This document shows positions 32,863-44,331 of a stretch of DNA of 64,000 nt, one piece after another. Source of the stretch: Heterohyrax brucei (lineage: Eukaryota; Chordata; Mammalia; Hyracoidea; Procaviidae); assembly GCA_028571685.1 (NCBI GenBank), contig CM053143.1:7865501-7929500 (forward strand), in the 5' to 3' direction. The position numbers and the translations under genes were made by a program. The notes below the pieces were generated by a model. It did no database searches. It was not told where the DNA came from and saw nothing but the letters and a program-made list of their open reading frames with translations. The number at the start of each line of letters is the position of its first letter. The stretch's first letter is position 1.

Positions 32863-33228
32863 AAACCTTTTACCCTACCCCAAGGGTGTACCCAGACGAT
32901 CACAGAGCAAGTGCGATGGTAGAGCCTGTACCTGCAGTGGACTGCCTGGTGCTTACCTGGCTCTACCATGCACTATGAGATCTGGCAATACTCAGTCTCA
33001 AGAAGCTTTAGTATCTCCATCTATGACATAGGGATAGTAACAATACTCCAATACTCCTTCCTTAGGGAGTGTATTCAAATCTACCCCACAAATCCAAACT
33101 CTATTCCAATCCTGGGATCTCTGCACTAATCAACTGTTTTGCTGATTATGTTGTACACTGGGTTCAAATTTTGTTTACTAGGCTTCTGCCTCACTTCCCT
33201 GTATTCCACTCCCTGTTTTATAGTATGC
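32863..33228. other. No recognised element
   Basis: Intron sequence without identifiable repeat. Confidence 0.4.
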
Positions 33229-33350
33229 ACACCAAACCAAACCCACTGCCGTCAAGTCGATTCCGACTAATAGCGACTCTATAGGACACAGTAGTACTGC
33301 CTCACAGTTTCCCAGTAGAGCCTGGCTGATCTGAACTGCCAACGTCCAGT
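33229..33350 (-). mobile_element. AfroSINE, head missing
   Basis: 'caccaaaccaaacccactgc', 'cgtcaagtcgattccgacta', then stops after 'gatctgaactgccaacgtcc'. The high identity to the family tail suggests a younger copy. Confidence 0.9.
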
Positions 33351-33399
33351 CTACAAAGTATCCTTATCAAAAAAAAAGAAAAAGAAAAACTGCTAACAT

Positions 33400-33640
33400 C
33401 ATGGCTCCCTCTAAAGTCTAGCTCCAATACAGGGGCTCTGATAGCTGCCTTTCGGAATCCTAAATATTGTCCTCTTCTGTACTCAAAAACCCTCACGGCC
33501 ACTTGGGGCTCCCATGCTCTGCCCTCTGGACTGCATTTCCTTGTGGCATCCATATCCACCACAGTGAACTGTTCTGGTTTAGTATTCCAGACCTTTCCAC
33601 TTTGCCCCATTACCTTCATTCATTTCCAAAGACTTGTTTT
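33400..33640 (+). mobile_element. Possible L2 fragment
   Basis: 'ctaaagtctagctccaatac', 'ccaccacagtgaactgttct' and the C/T-rich text that follows resemble L2 3' sequence. Weak call. Confidence 0.35.
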
Positions 33641-33904
33641 GTTTCTCAAAAGTCTAGTTACCATTTCTCTTACACAGAGAAAAACAAGTAATGACTTTTA
33701 GTTTATTTGCAATTGTACCATATTTTTTTCATCTCAGAAACAGCTTGTCTTGAGAAACATGCAAAAAATGTTTTTGCTGACCACTGAAGGAGTATATGGG
33801 TTTACAAACTGACTGTTCTACTTTCACTGCAGTCATTTGCAAATGAGAGACTCATTCATTCTAGCAGCCATATGACTGGAAACTGCCAGCTGATTTTGAG
33901 CTCA

Positions 33905-34252
33905 CTGTTGTTAGCTGCCTTTCAGTCACCCCCAACTCATGGTGACATCATACGCAACTACCAAAGTGTTGCCCGGCCTTGCACCATCCTCATGATCAGA
34001 TGTGGATCAGACCACTGTGATCCACAAAGTTTTTATTGATTGATTTTTGGAAATAAATCGGCATTTCTTCCATACGTGTCTCAGTCTGGAAAGTCCACTG
34101 AAACCTGTCCAGCATCACAGCAGCATGCAAGTGGCAACTGACACGGAGGTGGTAACGGCGTACGTATGAACTGTACTGGCCGGGAATCAGACCTGGGTCT
34201 CCTGTATGGAAGGCAGGAATTCTATCAGTTGAGTCACCTCTGTCTTCTTTCA
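33905..34252 (-). mobile_element. tRNA-derived SINE of a second type, RTE-like tail
   Basis: On the minus strand the left part reads like tRNA boxes (GGTGACTCAACTGATAGAAT as an A-box side, GGTCTGATTCCCGG as a B-box side). A long body follows ('cactttccagactgagacac' type), and then an end resembling RTE ('gagttgggggtgactgaaag', 'gcagctaacaacag'). It differs in body from the common SINE of this window. Confidence 0.6.
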
Positions 34253-34924
34253 GGTCACTAGGAGAATCTAAATAGGCCTGGGATTGTTAGGGAGCTTCCA
34301 GGCCTTACCCGCCTCTGCCTTCTCCTCTCCTCCAAGTCTCCGATGTCCAGGTCTCATCCATTTAGGATCCGGGTTGCTGCTGCCTAAGGCTACATGTTCC
34401 TAGAATGTTCCAGGTCCTTCCCAGCTGCCACTCCCAAACTCAGAATGCTTGATCTGATGTGTATGTTTCGAGCTGCACCACTGCATTTCATCCACCCTGT
34501 AGCCTACCCTGGCTATGGTGCACTGCCCTCTTGCTATGTAAGAGTTTCCCAGTTTAAGTTCCCTTACTGGGCCTCAGGTTACACATCTTTCTGTTGCCTA
34601 CTCTCTCCTTCTTGGAGGAAGGGGTGCATTGGTCAGATTCTACAAGACCATCTGTTTTTGCTAACAGAGAATGAACATGGGCAGAGGTCTGCTTTGGTGT
34701 GAAGCCTAACTCTGAGCTTCTGCTATCTTCTGCAGTGGGATTTAGTCTCAAGTGCCTTGAGTTATAACCAGGTCATTAACTTTCACATTTATGTACACAC
34801 TTTCTCAGGATTTATAAAGGGCAGACTAGATCTTCCTCTTGGTCCCCATTTCTTATCCTTGTACTTCAGAATGTGGTTTAAGTCTCATAAACCATGAGTA
34901 CAACTTCAACATGCTGTCTGTGTT
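34253..34924. other. Unassigned intron sequence
   Basis: About 670 bases, C/T-rich. No element or exon recognised. Confidence 0.4.
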
Positions 34925-36580
34925 ATGAGGTGCCATCGTGTCAATTCTGACTCATAGCTACCCTATGAATGACAGAACAAAACACTGCCTGGTCTTGTGC
35001 CATGTCCATAATCATTTTTACGCTTAGGCCTATTGTTGAAGCCACTGTGTCTACCCATCTTGTTGAGGGTCTTCATCTTTTTCACTGACCTGCCATTCTA
35101 CCAAGTATGCTGTCCTTCTCCAGGGACTGATCCTTCTTGTATAAAGTATGTAAGACACAGTCCCGCCATCTTTGCTTCCAGGGAGCACTCTGGTCGTACT
35201 TTTTCCTGAACACATCTGTTTGTTCTTTTGGTAGTCCATGGTACCTTCAGCATTCTTCTCCAACACCACAATTCAAAGGCATCAATTCTTCTTCTGACTT
35301 TGTTGTTCACTGTCCAGTTTTCACATGCATATGATGTGACTGAAAAAATATCATGGCGTCTTGGGTCAGTGGTATTTTAGTCTTCAAGGTGATGTCTTCA
35401 CTTTGAATACTTTAAAGAGGTCCTTTGCAGCAGATTTTCCCAATGCAATGCATCTTTTGATTTCCTGACTGCTGATTCCATGGGCATTGATCGTGGAACC
35501 AAGTAAAACGAAATCCTTGACAACCTCAGTCTTTTCTCCATTTATGACAATGTTGCTTACTGGTCCAGTTCTGAGGATTTTTGTTTTCCTGACTTTGAAG
35601 TGCAATCCATATTGAAGGCTGTGGTCCCTGAGCTTCAACAGGAAGTATTTCAAATCCTCTTCATTTACAGCAAGTAACATGCTGCCGTCTGCATCAAACA
35701 GGTTGTTAATCAGTTATCCTCCAATCCTGATGCCTCATTCTCCTTCATATAATCCAGCTTCTTGGATTATTTGCTCATCATACAGATTAAAAAGGCATGG
35801 TGAAAGGATACCACCCTGACCCACACCTTTCCTGAGCTGAAACCATGCAGTGTCCCTGTTGTGTTCACACAACTGCCTCTTGATCCATATACAGATACCT
35901 TCAGAGCACAACTAGGTGTTCTGGAATTCCCATTCTCTGCAGTGTTAGCTGTAATTTAGTATGATCTACACAGTCGAATGCTTTTGCATAATCAATGAAA
36001 CACAGGTAAACACCTTGCTGGTATTCTTTACTTTCAGCCAAGATCCATCTGACATCAACGATGATATCCCTGGTTCCACATCCTCTTCTGAATCCAGCTT
36101 GAATTTCTGGCCATTCTGTGTCAATATACTGTTGTAGTAGCTTTTGAATGATCTTCAGCAAAATTTTATTGCATGTGATATCAACGATAATGTTCACTAA
36201 TTTCCACATTCGGTTGGATCACCTTTCTTTGGAAGGGGCATAAATATGGATCTCTTCCAGTCAGTTGGCCAGGTAGCTGTCCTCCAAGTTTCTTGGCATA
36301 GATGAATGAGCTCTTCCAGCACTGCATCTGCTTACTGAAATATCTCAATTGATAGTTCATCAATTCCTGGAGCCTTGTTTTTCGCCAATGCCTTCAATAC
36401 AGCTTTGACTTCTTCCTTTAGCACCACTGGTTCCTGGTCATATGTTACCTCTTCAAATGGCTGAACATCAAGTAGTTCTTTCCGGTATAATGATTCTGTG
36501 TATTTCTTCCATCTTCTTCTGGTGCTCCCTGAGTCGTTTAATAGTTTCTACACTGTCTGTATAGATCCTTTTTATTATGC
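34925..36580 (-). mobile_element. RTE LINE, long 5'-truncated copy
   Basis: Minus-strand RTE from the 3' end ('atgaggtgccatcgtgtcaa' complement side at 34925) back through the whole reverse transcriptase region to its linker. Visible RT text includes CFIDYAKAFDCVDHTKLQLT, AGFRRGCGTRDIIVDVRWIL and LPGQLTGRDPYLCPFQRK. The usual catalytic YADD box reads FDADGSMLL near 35700-35670, and several frameshifts separate the pieces. The endonuclease domain is absent. Dead copy. Confidence 0.93.
35384..36363 (-). pseudogene. RTE reverse transcriptase relic
   Basis: RNA-templated DNA synthesis domain of an RTE non-LTR retrotransposon, in three overlapping out-of-frame pieces (36363-36181, 36209-35901, 35680-35384). 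The catalytic palm residues are altered (FDADG in place of YADD), so it cannot be active even apart from the frameshifts. Confidence 0.88.
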
Positions 36581-36605
36581 CCTGTCCATCTGCCAGGTGC
36601 TCCTT

Positions 36606-36692
36606 GGAAACTCTACAGGACAGTCCTATACTGTCCTAAAGGATCACTGAGAGTCAGAATTGACTCAATGGCATTGAGTGTGGTTTGGGTTT
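36606..36692 (+). mobile_element. AfroSINE, 5'-truncated, with target duplication
   Basis: Only the 3' part is present ('ggtgctccttggaaactcta' to 'gtgtggtttgggtt'). It is bounded by the 13-base direct repeat tgtccatctgcca (36593-36605, 36693-36705), so it was truncated at insertion. Confidence 0.92.
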
Positions 36693-36705
36693 TGTCCATC
36701 TGCCA

Positions 36706-37035
36706 CATTTTCTTTGAGTATTCATGCCAACCACATGTCTGAATTGCAGTTGGAGATAGCTATGCCCTTTCAGCTTCAGACCTTACTTCTATTTCCCCTA
36801 AGATTTGCTTTAAGTACATCACATTACAAGGCTAAAGAAATCCTGAGATACAGCAAGTACAAAGCAACCACAATGTGTTTTTAAAGTTTTCTCCATCTAT
36901 AAGTACCAATAATTACTTTCCTATGTTAACATTTTTTCAAATGTAAGTTTCCCTGCAATCTTTGTAAATAACAAACTTGGTTCTCTCATCTGTGAAATAT
37001 AGATAAGGGATTAGATGATCCCTGTTGTCTCTCTG
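36706..37035. other. No recognised element
   Basis: About 330 bases of intron; nothing identified. Confidence 0.4.
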
Positions 37036-37224
37036 GAGACAACATGGGTGATGCAGTTAACATGCTAACAGAAAGGCTGGAGGTCTCAGTCATCCAGAGG
37101 TCACTAGAAGACAGGCCTGGTGATCTACTCGTGAAGAACTAGTCACTGAAAGAAAACATGATGGAGAAGTTTTACCTGGACACACATGGGGTCACCATGA
37201 GTCAAAAAATCAACTGAACTGGTA
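37036..37224 (+). mobile_element. AfroSINE, long form
   Basis: 'gggtgatgcagttaacatgc' to 'aaaaatcaactgaactggta', with the middle 'aggcctggtgatctactcgt'. Confidence 0.78.
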
Positions 37225-38513
37225 AAATTTCTCGCTATTTCTCTGCTTGTACTGTCCCCCAAAGAGAGGAAAGGCTGAGATATGGACCCGAAGTCATCAT
37301 AAGAATGAAAGGCACTAGACGAGGCACTGTGGCCTGTATAAACACTGTGGAACTGGTAAAACTAAATGAAGAGCCTGGTGAAAGAGCCAAATTAAGTGTG
37401 CAAATCATGGAAGACAGGAAAGCAATCTGTAATCACAGTCCTTATTAACATGTGTAAGAGTCTTAGAATTGCAAATGAGTCAAAAGAATTTAAAAGTAGT
37501 CACTATGGCTTTTGCTAAGAAAGTCAAAGTTAAGAAAAATTATTTTTTGGAAGTGTTTCTTAAAACATTATTAAGCATTTTCTAAAGAAAAAAATAAGTG
37601 GGTATATATATGTATAGATACCTATGAATAGTCGTATTTTAAATAGCTGCAATAGCACTGAAAGCTAAACAGTGATCAACACTAGAATCTTGAAGCAATC
37701 TTCTAAAAAAATAAAGACCTAGACTTTTTCCTCAGCTTTCTCAAATTAAGATAAAATGCAGCTAACTGGAAGCTCTTTTGTCTCTCTGTTTACTGCATGC
37801 GGTCCTAGATATTTCTAAGGCAGCTAGAATATGTGCTTATGTATTGACTTTCATGTTGGCAATTATAAAATTGATAAAATGTGACAGAAGGAACTGGAAA
37901 AGAGTAGTTTAAGTAAGACAAGGAAAAATTAGAAGAGATTATTCTACTTGATCAGCTCTGGCTTCACTGGAAGAATATTAACCAAAGAGGTTCTCTGTGG
38001 TTAACACCTTAGATCAAGTTACGTGAAATAATGTGCTTGTATGAAGCAGGACGGAGATAAACAAAATACAGCTTGTTGGCCAAAAATAGCCTAGTTTTTC
38101 CCAGCTCTGCATTCCATCTGTCAGAACAAGGTGGATGGCATTTATCAGATACCAGCAATGTGTATACAGCAGGACTGATTCTTCAACTATCTTCTGGTGG
38201 ACTTAGTTTCATATATATATGATGTGTGTATATATACATATATGTAAAATCAATGATCAATTAATGGAACTCATAGAAATGTTCCTGTAATAGAAGACTT
38301 TGGCCATTATCACTGGCTCACTCTTCTTTCCCTTCTGGAGACTACAATCAGAATACTTTCATATCCTCTCTCTACATGTCTGATGTCCTGATTAAACCGT
38401 GACTTTCCATGAAACTTTCTCTGACCCTGGAGAGAAATATCTTTTTTTTTTCTGCAACATCAACATACTTTATCTGAACCTCAGGGATCCAGCTAACTCT
38501 AGCTGATTATTAT
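37225..38513. other. Unassigned intron sequence
   Basis: About 1.3 kb, AT-rich, containing the microsatellite at 38212-38247. No repeat family or exon recognised. Confidence 0.4.
38212..38247. repeat. (AT)n/(GTAT)n microsatellite
   Basis: 'atatatatatgatgtgtgta' followed by 'tatatacatatatg'. Confidence 0.85.
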
Positions 38514-38525
38514 GAATTGGGCCCC

Positions 38526-39407
38526 TGGGTTAAATGAAGCAGGCAACAACACACACTAGAAGGGAGACCAACATTGTTGAAATATACCAAGAGTTAAAAG
38601 ATTTCCTATAGACAGCCTAGCATTTTGAAGGTGAAAGTAGCAGGAGTGAGGGTCTGGGGACCATGCTTTTGGGGGCCATCTACATCAACTGGCACAACTA
38701 AGCTTTTTCAAGAAAAGGGTCTATATCCTAAGCTGTTGAATGGCATCTGGGGTCTTAAAAGCTTGCAAGCTGCCATCTAAGGAGCATCAGTTGGATTCAA
38801 TCAAGCAGGAACAGAGGAAAACAAATGATATCAAAGACAGGAAGACTATGTGAGCCCAGGATACACAGGGGCCAAATGAACCAGAGTCTACACCAGAATG
38901 AGACCAGAAGAACTAGAAGGTACCCAGCCACCTCCAATGTGTCTTTGTAACGTCAGATTCCCTGATGCAGGGGGAGAAAATACAAGTGCAAATCTAGAAT
39001 TCTGTTAAAAGACCAGACTTAATGGTCTGACATCCTGGAGGGTCACTTGAGAGCACGGGCCCTGGTCTTGCTCCTACTCCAAAGACGAAACTAGCACCGA
39101 AGACAACTCTTTAGCCAAAAACTGTACTGGACTATAAGACAAGAGGCAGTCAGAACAGTACCCCAACAGTAATGAGAGGGGAGGGTGGAGAGAAGGCTAC
39201 AGGACTAGGTTGAATGAATATGGGAAGTACAAAGTAGAAGGGGCAAGTGTGCTGGGGTGCACAGTGCTGGGACAGCAGATAGAGTCACATAGAGGTCTCT
39301 GTATGGACTTTGATACGGCAAATTGACTCTGTAAATTTTCACTTAACCATAATGCCAGCCAAGCCAAGTGCCGACCATAATAAAATATCAAAAAAAAAAA
39401 TAAAAGA
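38526..39407 (+). mobile_element. L1 LINE 3' end with target duplication
   Basis: Only the 3' UTR is present ('ttgaatggcatctggggtct', 'taaaagcttgcaagctgcca', ending in an A run at about 39390-39400). It is bounded by the perfect 12-base repeat gaattgggcccc (38514-38525, 39408-39419). It is a short 5'-truncated insertion of a lineage-specific L1. Confidence 0.93.
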
Positions 39408-39419
39408 GAATTGGGCCCC

Positions 39420-40156
39420 ATAGTACAGCATTGTCTTCCTAGGCTTTGAAAGAATACCACAGGCTATTACAATTATTTCTTTTTCACATTGTCCCTACGG
39501 CCCTGGTAAGTTCTTTCTGGCAAGTATCCATTTTCCCTGCCTAAGAATGGAAAGTGAAGTTTGTGTTTGAACGTCATCTCTTCTTATCTATATCAGAATG
39601 CTTTCACAGAAGGGATCACATATCACGTGCTAGTAGAGCCATGGGGTAACCAGTACACGATATGCACTCAGTGAACATGGCTGAAACAGTTATACCCTCA
39701 TGTTCAGAATCCAGGGCTGAAGTAACCCCAGCAGCATGTAAGGTTCTTGTCTAACAATGGGGTACTGCCAGGGCAGAATACAGTGCCCTGTCCTTTCTTG
39801 ACTGATGCCACCAGCCTAGTGCTGGGAAGCAGGAGATGGTCCCCAAGCCCCAGGACTAGCATAGATTACCTTTTAAAACTTTGCCCCAAAGCAGTTTATT
39901 CATCATACACTGTGTAAGGCAAATACACATAGGCTTCCTGAGAAAACACCTAAAAGTCAATGAGAGTTGACTGGAATGAAATGAAAATTTAAAGGAAACG
40001 CATATTCTGAAACTAATTTTAGTGGTCTGCAATACCCAAAGGGGGGAAAACTAATTTAATCAAAGCTTAATCTCATGATACATCTCTGATAAGAATAAAA
40101 ATATTTTCCAACTGCATGTTTCAGCCTTTCCTCCTCTAATAAATACTCTGTGACAG
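39420..40156. other. Unassigned intron sequence
   Basis: About 740 bases; nothing recognised. Confidence 0.4.
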
Positions 40157-40291
40157 TAGTTATGAGATCAGCTGCTATCCAAATGGTTGGCAGTTTAAAG
40201 CCACCAGCCACTCCTGGAAACCCTACAGGGCAGTTCTGCTCTGTCCTATGGGTCACTATGGGTTAGAATGGACTCAATAACAGCTAGCTTG
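40157..40291 (+). mobile_element. AfroSINE, short form, head decayed
   Basis: 'agctgctatccaaatggttg' to 'ggactcaataacagctagct'. Confidence 0.85.
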
Positions 40292-40690
40292 GTGAGGCGC
40301 TATGTTTACTAAGGATACAAAGATGCAAAAGAAATCCGTTCTTTGGACCTCACAGAACTACACACAACTAAATACTCCAAAACATGCTACGTGCTACAAA
40401 AAGCTATTACATGTGCTATGAGGTCCGAGAAGAGGAAGAAATTAAACAGGGAAGGAAGAGGGGAATGAGAGTGGTGATATGAGAGGTTTCACAAAGAGGT
40501 CATCTTTCACCTGGACTTTAAGGGATAAATGTGATTTCTCCAACTAGAGACGGGAAAGAGGAAGACACCTACACTTTCTCTAAGGCAAAAGAATCCCTGC
40601 CTCAACAGGGTTCCAAAGCACATAGACACAGTACCTTCAAGACAGGACTTAGAACAAATTGGCCAAATAAGTGTACAGCAAAAGTCACTG
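40292..40690. other. No recognised element
   Basis: About 400 bases; ancient LINE-like purine text but no firm match. Confidence 0.35.
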
Positions 40691-40730
40691 AGCCAAGCTA
40701 AGTGCCGTCGAGTCGGATCCCAGTCATTGA
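40691..40730 (-). mobile_element. AfroSINE tail fragment
   Basis: 'gccaagctaagtgccgtcga' plus 'gtcggatccc' is the complement of the SINE tail only. Confidence 0.55.
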
Positions 40731-40741
40731 AGTCATGGAAC

Positions 40742-41868
40742 TCATTTCTTTTTTATTATGACTGAATGAAAATGTACATTCCCATATAAATTTGCATGAT
40801 CACCTATATGCAGCTCCCACTGTTCTCCCTGCCTGGTGACAGCACACCCCTCTTCTCTGCTCCATACATGTCCTATCCTCCCAATAGTCTCCTATCCGTT
40901 CCTCTCCACCCACTCCCCTTCCTCCAGCAAGAGGTCAGCAGGATGACATCCTACAGATGTATAGAACCACACAATTCCCACAAGATATGGTCACTCTCCG
41001 TTGCCAAGTCCAATCCATTGCTGTCCAAAAAGTTGACCTTTATTATGATTTATGGACAGGGGCAGCATCAGGGCCAGGGGCCATGCTCCCCGGGGGAACC
41101 CCGAAGTCCCCGGACCATCAGTTGTGGTCTTTTAGTGGAGATCTCAGGGTTCACCCCTATTTATACTTGTGTTGCCAACGAGACTCAACTCTGTGAGCTC
41201 CATCGTGGCTATCACTGGTGGTGGCCTGGCACCATCCAGTTCTTCTCGTCATGAGTTGATGTAGAGATACAGTCACGTGGGTCTCTCTGTCTTCTGGGTT
41301 CTCTTTTCCCCATGTCGTTCTTGTCCTCAGTGATCATCTGTTCCTGTTGAGTTGGGACCATTTGCTGTACCCTTTGATGGCAGCTTGGCAGCTTTTAAGA
41401 TCCCAGATGCCACTCACTGATGAGGGGTGCAGAGGGTTCTCATTAGCAAAATGCTAGCTGTGCCAGTTGGCCTCGATTTCAACTGAGAGCATGGTCCTCG
41501 GCCCCCCGCCGCACCTAATCTGTCCTTGCAATATTGGTTTAAGATGGGAGGAGTACTCAAGTTGTGTTGAAGTCTAGTTAATATTAATCTTCTTCCTAAT
41601 ATGTGCGGTCACAGATTTCACCCAAGCAAATTTCTATTAACTATCTAATCTAAACCTTCCACTCCTACCCTTCCTCCATCCCCACCCTTGCAGCCTCAAA
41701 GTGTCTTTTCTTTTATGCATGAGTCTGGTTTTAAGTTCTTATTGTAGGGGTCTCATACAATATTTGTCCTTTTGTCCCTGACTACTTTCACTCAGCATAA
41801 TGTCCTCCAGTTGAAACCAGGTTAAGAGATGCTTCCTGCTATCATCGTCATTCATGGAATGAATTTTA
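40742..41868 (-). mobile_element. L1 LINE 3' end, best-preserved copy
   Basis: Poly(T) side at about 40746-40755. Then a CpG-containing 3' UTR complement ('catgctccccgggggaaccc', 'ttttaagatcccagatgcca', 'gctgtgccagttggcctcga'), then the ORF2 end complement ('ttcactcagcataatgtcct'). The flanks share 'tcatggaa' (about 40733 and 41852). Retained CpG sites suggest it is younger than the copies at 2030 and 38526. The open frame on the opposite strand at 40796-41254 is chance. Confidence 0.88.
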
Positions 41869-41869
41869 A

Positions 41870-42902
41870 AATTAGCATTTAATAAAAACATTTTTTAAAA
41901 AACTTTAGTAGAGACAATAGTATTTTTGAACCCAAGGAAAAGTAGGAATTGTTAGAAATGTTGCTAAAATCCAAGGATCATCAAATGAAAGACATAAAAT
42001 TAATCTTCAGTACTGATGGAATGCTTATGTGGGTTTGGAGTTACATGATAATTTACCAAAGAATCAGTTTTTCACTTTAATATTTATGGTATTCTGAAAT
42101 GAATATATTTATCTGACATGAAATTATAGCTAAACATTATTATGCAGCAGTTCCAAAGGATATGGTCTTTCACGTGTACTCAACCTTTAAGTCAATACAA
42201 TCTAATAGTTTAAGAAGACACTACATTTCAGACAGGCATTCTGCCTAAAACCACTCTAAATTATTTAAATTGAATTCTGATTAAAGTTAAAATAAAATCT
42301 TCTCCAATAGGGCAAGCAAGGTTCTTAAGAACTTTTGCAAATGAAATCTTTGTAATCTGATTCTGGTTCATCCAGTAAAGCCATGTAATGAATACAGTAT
42401 GAAGCTCTAGCTACTATGGCTGTGTCTGGAATACTTTTTAACTTGCACAGCCCACTCGTTCTTGAATTCTACAAAGACAAGGGAAACTGGCATAAAAGCT
42501 TCTCCTTCAAGGTTGAACACTAGGTACTGTGTTGAATTATTAAATAGGAAGTCTTTTTTTTAAAAAAAATAGAGGAAAACAGTTTTTCTGTAGTTGTTTT
42601 GAATTTCAGAAAATTATTTAAGTTTAGTGTTGGAAGAAAGAAAACAGTTAATTCCAACCTAGGGCTTACCAAGGTCACAGTGATAATGGACTGATGGTGT
42701 AAGTCAGGAAACATGGATTTGAAACCAGACTGACTACTCACTAGTTCTGTGACTTAGTACAAGTTACCTTTATTTTTTTATGGAGATATATAACTAAAAA
42801 ATATCATCTACCTTGCTTGATTACCATGAAATACAAAACCAAAATAAAACAAAAAACAATTCTGTATTTAAGGTGCCAAATATACTGGTTGGCAAGACAG
42901 GT
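41870..42902. other. Unassigned AT-rich intron sequence
   Basis: About 1 kb without recognisable repeats or exon signals. Confidence 0.4.
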
Positions 42903-43079
42903 ACCTAAACAGCTTTGTTGTTGTTAGGTGCTGTTGAGTCAGTTCCGACTCACAGCTACCCTACGAACAACAGAATGAAACACTGCCTGGTCTTGCACCA
43001 TGTCCACAATTGTTTTGATGTTTAAGCTCATTGTTGCCGCCACTGGGTTGATCCATCTCGTCGAGGGTCTTCCTCTTTT

Positions 43080-44029
43080 TCACTGACCCTCCACTCTACC
43101 AGGCATGATGTTCTTCTCCAGGGACCAATCTTTCCTGACAACATGTCTAAAGTATGTAAGATGCAGTCTCGCCATCTTTACTTCCAAGGAAGTACGACTT
43201 CCGGTTGTACTTCTTCCTGAGCAGATGTTTGTTCTTTTGGCAGTACATTCAACATTCTTCTCCCACCACAATTCAAAGGCATCAATTCTTCTTCTGTCTT
43301 CTTTGTTCATAGCCCAGCTTTCACATGCATATGATGTGACTGAAAATACCATGGCTTGAGTCAGGTGTGTTTTAGTCTTCAAGGTGACATCCTTCTGAAC
43401 TTTGAAGAGGTCCTTCACAGAAGATTTTCCCAGTGCAATGTGTCTTTTGATTCCTCGACTGCTGTTTCCACATGCGCTGATTGTAGACCCAAGTAAAATG
43501 AAATCCTTGGCAGTCTTAATCCTTTCTCCATTTATGACAATATTGCTTACTGGTCCACTTGTGAGGATTTTTGTTTTCCTGATGTTGAGGTGCAATCCAT
43601 ACTGAAGGCTGTGGTCCTTGAGCTTCATCAGAAGTGTTTCAAATCTTTATTTCCAGCAAGTAAGGCGGTGTTGTCTGTATAATGCAGGTTGTTAATGAGT
43701 CATCTTCCAACCCTGATGCCTCGTTCTTCTTTGTTCAATCCAGCTTCTCATATTATTTGCTCGGCATACAGATTAAAATGGTATGGTGAAAGGATACAAC
43801 CCTGATGTTCACCTTTCCTTACTTTAAATCTGGCAGTATCCCCTTGTTCTGTTTGCATGACTGCCTCTTGATCCATATACAGATTCCTTAAGAGCACAAT
43901 TAGGTGTTCTGGAATTCTCATTCTCTGCAAAGTCAGCCATAGTTTTGTATGATCCACAAAGTCAAATGCTTTTGCGTAGTCGATGAAACACAAGTAAACA
44001 TCTTGCTGGTATTCTTTGCTTTCAGCCAA
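43080..44029 (-). pseudogene. RTE reverse transcriptase relic
   Basis: Two large open pieces remain: 44029-43748 (AESKEYQQDVYLCFIDYAKA, an RT finger/palm segment) and 43628-43080 (182 codons of the C-terminal part). The catalytic box lies between them and reads YTDNTALLA where YADD is expected (about 43690-43665). The frame is broken there. It appears younger than the copy at 34925, because longer frames survive. Confidence 0.9.
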
Positions 44030-44259
44030 GATCCATCAGACATCAGCAGTGAGATCCCTGGTTTCACACTCTCTTCTAAACCCAGCTTACATTTCCGGTA
44101 GTTCCTTGTCAATATATTGTTGTAGTCACTTTTGAATGATCTTAAGCAGAATTTTACTTGCGTGTGATATCAACAATATTGTTGGGTAATTTCCACATTC
44201 AGTTGGATCTCCTTTCTTTGGAATGGCATAAATATGGGTCTCTTCCAGACAGTTGGCCA

Positions 44260-44312
44260 GGTAGCTGTCCTCCAAATTTCTTCCATGCCAAGAAATTTGG
44301 AGGACAGCTACC
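44260..44312. repeat. Perfect 23-base inverted repeat
   Basis: ggtagctgtcctccaaattt-ctt, then a 7-base loop ccatgcc, then its exact complement. It lies at the 5' end of the RTE insertion. Confidence 0.97.
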
Positions 44313-44331
44313 CGAACAACCTAAACAGCTT

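Larger units (their letters stand above)
42903..44331 (-). mobile_element. RTE LINE with target duplication and 5' snap-back hairpin
   Basis: Complete insertion bounded by the 13-base repeat acctaaacagctt (42903-42915, 44319-44331). It begins with the RTE 3' end complement ('gttgttgttaggtgctgttg') and covers the reverse transcriptase region back to about LPDSWPGSCPPNFF. At its 5' end it carries a perfect 23-base inverted repeat (44260-44282 and 44290-44312, loop of 7). The element is 5'-truncated and dead. Confidence 0.95.

Noticed and set aside
40796-41254. 152-codon plus-strand open frame
   Set aside because: It is the antisense of an L1 3' UTR.
43080-43628. 182-codon minus-strand open frame
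   Set aside because: Not a host gene: it is the C-terminal part of a dead RTE reverse transcriptase.
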